This document shows positions 58,541 through 64,000 of a DNA stretch of 64,000 nucleotides, piece after piece; position 1 is the first letter of the stretch; every line of letters starts with the position of its first letter. The notes beneath the pieces are model-generated. The model saw only the letters and a list, made by a program, of their open reading frames with translations. It made no database searches and was not told the DNA's origin. This DNA comes from Torymus aiolomorphi. Taxonomy: Eukaryota; Arthropoda; Insecta; Hymenoptera; Torymidae. The DNA is taken from assembly GCA_036365515.1 (NCBI GenBank), contig CM070873.1:216179376-216243375 (forward strand), read 5' to 3'. The translations under genes and the position numbers were made by a program.

Positions 58541-58799
58541 TTGTAGCTGCCCTAATGGCTTCCTAATCTAAATAAATTGCATTATTTTGGTCACATGAAT
58601 TTCCGCTTATGATATTAATTATCAACTATCCTATTTTGAAGCCATATAACACTTTCAGATACATTTTTGTTTACTAATTTGAGTGCCACGATAAAATTAA
58701 TATTTTTTAGAAATTATTTTGTTTTGTTACAATAAATTTATATATCACATAGTTATACTGACTACCTCCATTATTTGAATCAAATTAAAAATTGAACGA

Positions 58800-59470
58800 T
58801 GGGAAGGATCAACCCTCAAAATAAAACAACTTCACATTCTATCTTCCAACGTTTCACTGAACCATGTTGTCGGCCTCTTCAGGCAACTGTTTATTAACAA
58901 TACAAGCAATATATGTACATTAAAAACATACGGTTATCAAACGCTTTTCAAAATCAAAAAGAACAAAAAACATAAACTTACTCTAATATCCACGACATGT
59001 TAAATGTTAAATATTTTGCTTCCTCATATTTCTATTGTAGTAACAACTACATTGTCAACAATCCTAACAGTGAGTAACACTGTATGTAAACTAAAAGACT
59101 AAATAATGAAAGATTTGACTAGAATATATAGTCATTGCCACAACTGTTACTGCCCGTACATGTTATACACACGTAAGCTTACAAGAAACTTAGAAAAGGA
59201 CAGACGAAGTTCGTAGTCATAGTAACGGGGCATGTGCATTAATCTAAATATATCTCGTGAAAATACTGTTATATCTTGCAAAAATTAATTAGTCTATTAT
59301 ATTGTAAATTCAAAAACTTGGTATCCTCCTGTCTATTGATGGTATGATCATTCATTTTTATATGTAACATTTCTAAAATTCGTCTTTTATCAAAAATATG
59401 TTCTCTGCCTATTATAACAGTATTTTCCCAATCAAACACATGGCTATAGAATTTTCAAAAATGTTCTCTT
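58800..59470 (-). pseudogene. Penelope-like element remnant (C-terminal endonuclease region and terminal repeat)
   Basis: On the minus strand an open piece from about 59455 to the TAA at 59269-59271 reads HVFDWENTVIIG, then KRRILEMLHIK and a QEDTKFLNLQYN end. This matches the C-terminal part of the GIY-YIG endonuclease of Penelope-like elements (H-x-F-x-W, then R...E...HIK). The upstream GIY-YIG block and reverse transcriptase are missing, and a TGA lies just before the fragment. About 400 bp beyond the stop is a terminal motif: CTGAAGA (complement of 58876-58882), about 20 nt, then GAAACGTTGG (GAAAC is the complement of 58851-58855). Its position fits the hammerhead-bearing terminal repeat known for this class. 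A 5'-truncated, dead copy. Confidence 0.75.
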
Positions 59471-60745
<1,275 letters not shown>

Positions 60746-60749
60746 ATAT

Positions 60750-61503
60750 GAAGAAAAATTTTCAACTTTAGGCGGCGTCAAAACTGGTCAAAATTTTTTT
60801 TGAAGCCACACCTTCTGGACGCGTTTTTTCTTCTTTCTTATATCACAAAGTATACGGGGAAAATCGTGTACAATTAAAAACGTCTTTGTCTCATAGTTTT
60901 TTTAAAGGTTGACATTTTTTAAGAAAATGGCAAAAAAGCGATTTGTCCAGAAATATTCTACTCAAAGCTTCTAAACAGTAATTGAAACTAGAAAGAAAAA
61001 GTTTTAATTTTTTTTTTTGAAAATGAAAAACAGTTGATTTAAAGTTGAACGTCGAAAAGGCATAAAAACGCTCCCAAAGTCGGGGCTGCCGATTCCTGTG
61101 ATTTGTGCATTTTTATGCCTTTTCGACGTTCAACTTACACTGAAAAAAATTTGGCACGGCGTCTGTTTCCATCACAGTTCGTCAGCGCCCCCTTCGCTGC
61201 GTTTGTCAGACCACCCACTTTTGGCACAGCGTTTGTCCCGAACGGGACAGGAGCTGTGCCAGTACGGGGTAGGAGATGTGCCGAACCGCGGTACAACATT
61301 CGACCCTACTTTTGGCATAGCGTATGTACTCATCGGGTTAGCTAGAGTGCCAAATTTTTTTCAGTGTATGAAGGAACTCACACTCTTATAACTTATGAAG
61401 GAATCCACATTTTTTTATTTTCAATATAAGAAATGAAAGCTATTTCTTTCTAGTTTCAATTTCTTTTCTGAAACTAGAGAGTAAATTTTTTCTGAATTCC
61501 CTC
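60750..61503. mobile_element. ATAT-flanked fold-back element, copy E, with nested MITE
   Basis: ATAT precedes GAAGAAAAATTTTCAACTTT (60746-60749) and follows TGAATTCCCTC (61504-61507). The left arm shares TTTTTTCTTCTTTCTTAT and AATTAAAAACGTCTTTGTCT with copy D at 52268. An inner hairpin (TTGAACGTCGAAAAGGCATA against its mirror) lies at about 61041-61134. A TA-flanked MITE (61138-61366) has inserted next to it. Confidence 0.75.
61138..61366. mobile_element. MITE with CACTGAAAAAAATTTGGCAC ends, copy 2 (229 bp), nested
   Basis: Same element as 42282-42552 in opposite orientation, flanked by TA (61136-61137 and 61367-61368). It lacks the 42-bp duplicated unit of copy 1. It lies inside the ATAT-flanked fold-back at 60750-61503, so it is the younger insertion. 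Confidence 0.92.
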
Positions 61504-61675
61504 ATATAAGGACGTGGCTGCCCTCGAGAGAGATCCTTATATTCATTTATAAAATTATATATTATAGAATTAGGTTATATAAATAAATTATATATAATAT
61601 TTTTAATTATTATACAGAGAAGTTTAATTTATTAATTGTTAAATAGAGGTTAGTCTTTTTAATAATAATTTTAAA
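61504..61675. other. AT-rich spacer
   Basis: Nothing recognised. Confidence 0.5.
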
Positions 61676-62374
61676 TTAAGGACATTCTCCGAGTCGAAAC
61701 AGCAATCTTAGTTTTTATATTTTTAAATAATGTTTTATTAATTTGATAATCCAAGAGTAAGTACATGTAACAAATATATACTTGAAAGAACATAAGACAA
61801 TTTTTTTCAGACAAATTCAGGCAATAGTCACTATGCTATTGTTACAATTAAAGACAGAAACTTCAATAAGTTCTTTAAATTTTTTTATTTTTTATCCGAT
61901 CTTAACGAAATAAAGCTTATTTTGTTCGTTAAGAAATTTCAGGGAGAGTATCGATGGGAAAATTTATGATACGAGTTACCAGTACGGCGCAATATCAATT
62001 TGTTTAAGAAAGTTTTGATGAAAACTTGACTTGCTTTTCTTAAATAAATTGATATTGCGCCTTACTGGTAATTCGTATCATAAATTTTCCCACCGATACT
62101 CCCCCTGAAATTTCTTAACGAACAAAATAAGCTTTATTTCGTTAAGATCGGATAAAAAATAAAAAAATTTAAAGAACTTATTGAAGTTTCTGTCTTTAAT
62201 TGTAACAATACCATAGTGACTATTGCCTGAATTTGTCTAAAAAAAATTGTCTTATGTTCTTTCAAGTATATATTTGTTACATGTATTTACTCTTAGATTA
62301 TCAAATAATTAATAAAACATTATATAAAAATATAAAAACTAAAATTGCTGTTTCGAGCCGGAAAACGTCCTTAA
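61676..62374. mobile_element. TTAA-ended fold-back element with long, near-identical arms (699 bp)
   Basis: TTAAGGACATTCTCCGAGTC at the left is mirrored by the right end, read on the minus strand as TTAAGGACGTTTTCCGGCTC. The arms, about 340 bp each, are nearly identical, including CAGGCAATAGTCACTATG, GATCTTAACGAAATAAAGC and CAGTACGGCGCAATATCAAT with its mirror. The central loop is short. TTAA ends resemble the 30.8-kb fold-back. No coding capacity. Confidence 0.85.
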
Positions 62375-62514
62375 TTAATTATTTTATTCCCATCTCTACT
62401 ATAATGACCATTTTATAGCCTCAAAAGCGAGGCAAAAGTGACGTCTGATTCCCTCTTTTACTTTATTCCCGCATAATGCGGGAATAAAAGTAATTTTATA
62501 GTACGCCGAGCTCT
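62375..62514. other. AT-rich spacer with short hairpin
   Basis: TTTTACTTTATTCCCGCAT is followed by ATGCGGGAATAAAAG, a small perfect hairpin at about 62458-62491. Confidence 0.6.
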
Positions 62515-62516
62515 CT

Positions 62517-63140
<624 letters not shown>

Positions 63141-63624
63141 TCCATTTTTACTGATGAAAAGAGGAATACTAATTCCGCAACTAGGGAATCAAGAAATCAA
63201 TTTCGTGCATACAACGTTTAAAATATTGTCAAAATTTATATTAAACAAAAAACAAAAGTGTTAGAATTTTCGGGAGGGTTACATGCAATGTACATCATGC
63301 AATGAAAAATAAAAGAATCATTTTTTACTTGAAGTTTATAGTTCAGGAACGTAGAAATAGTTTAGACTCAAATAATCATTTTATATCATTGATTAAGCTA
63401 AAATTCCGATTCATAATAAAATAAGTAATATAAATTTGATTATGTTGTCGGTTGAGTAATATTAAACTTTCATGAATTATACACATCATGGCATCTTTTC
63501 ATCGCTTCTCTGAGAGCATTTTTTACGCTATTTGAGAAGACATCTATTGTAAACTTCTCTGCGATGGCATGATGGTGCGTTACGTAGGTATTAATTTAAT
63601 ATAAAATGTGAAAAAATATGCTTT
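63141..63624. other. AT-rich spacer
   Basis: Nothing recognised. Confidence 0.5.
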
Positions 63625-63775
63625 CTAAATATGAATAAGTGAAAAGTCTTTCACTGGTGCGAATTCAAGCAGTGGGATAACATTTTCACTTTGTAATAAG
63701 TGAATATTCACTGGAAAATTAGTCGATTTTTTCACTTATTTGCACCAGTAAGCGACTTTTCACTCATTCATTTTT
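63625..63775. mobile_element. Small fold-back element, AGTGAAAAGTC arms
   Basis: AAATATGAATAAGTGAAAAG followed by TC.TTCACTGGTGC at the left is mirrored by GCACCAGTAAGCGACTTTTC with ACTCATTCATTTTTA at the right. The internal spacer repeats TTTTCAC/GTGAATATTCAC motifs. About 150 bp, non-coding. Confidence 0.7.
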
Positions 63776-63782
63776 ACAGAGT

Positions 63783-63856
63783 GCGACGAGCGGAATACGA
63801 ACTCACAAACTCGCAGTTTGTAGTCCTGCGCTCAAATCACGGAGCTAACATTGCGA
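63783..63856 (-). pseudogene. tRNA-like sequence, minus strand
   Basis: On the minus strand, TTAGCTCCGTGATTTGAGCG resembles an A box and D arm, and GAGTTCGTATTCC a B box with changes from GGTTCGANTCC. The anticodon arm is not well formed. Probably a tRNA pseudogene or SINE head. Confidence 0.45.
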
Positions 63857-64000
63857 TGCCACGCTGAGTGCATCGCGAGTTAGTTATTCTTTTGCTGAGT
63901 CGTTGATCTCTCGTCTTCCATGTTGCCTGAACGTCGACGAAAATCCCCGTGAAATTCCATTCAAGAATTTATTTGCAGTAAGGAAAGGTAAAATATTTCT

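Overview
The window looks like AT-rich nuclear DNA from an arthropod, most likely an insect. The reasons are a low-GC background, long dinucleotide microsatellites, spliced-looking GC-rich exonic sequence, and non-LTR retrotransposon, Penelope-like and terminal-inverted-repeat element remnants. A hymenopteran would fit, but nothing here proves the order. No bacterial-style genes or operons are present. Almost all small open frames are chance or microsatellite frames.

Mobile elements dominate. The best preserved is a plus-strand, 5'-truncated non-LTR retrotransposon (about 8.12-12.35 kb). It has a zinc-knuckle ORF1, an overlapping endonuclease/reverse-transcriptase ORF2 broken by one in-frame TGA, and an (AAAT)n tail. 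It lies head to head with the 3' end of a different minus-strand LINE (7.64-8.15 kb). A heavily decayed third LINE occupies about 13.99-16.50 kb on the minus strand. A Penelope-like element remnant (58.80-59.47 kb, minus) keeps the C-terminal endonuclease region and a terminal motif resembling a hammerhead ribozyme core. Similar cores recur at 33.6, 38.0-38.2 (two facing copies in a 359-bp palindrome) and 51.4 kb.

Much of the rest is fold-back and miniature inverted-repeat elements, often nested. One set has GAG...CTC-type ends flanked by ATAT (29.0, 30.4, 34.4, 46.4, 52.3 and 60.7 kb). The 34.4-kb copy sits in one arm of a larger inverted repeat whose other arm keeps the uninterrupted site, which supports a 4-bp ATAT duplication. 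A second set has TA-flanked CACTSAG-like ends (12.4, 26.2, 38.9, 42.3, 45.5 and 61.1 kb). A third has CCCGCG ends (5.2 and 34.3 kb), and two fold-backs end in TTAA (30.8 and 61.7 kb). At 45.54-49.16 kb a TA-flanked element holds a tRNA-like sequence split by a 2.8-kb element. That element in turn contains an ATAT-type fold-back and an inverted array of roughly 91-bp repeats.

Host-gene evidence is limited to the middle. A GC-rich region (31.82-32.64 kb) ends in a good splice donor and may be a 5' UTR exon. A strongly coding-like exon lies at 36.81-37.21 kb, with an acceptor before it and a GTGAGT donor after it. It encodes a basic, Gly/Ser-rich segment of an unrecognised protein on the plus strand. 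Several other GC-rich islands could be promoters, regulatory DNA or noncoding exons, but sequence alone does not assign them.
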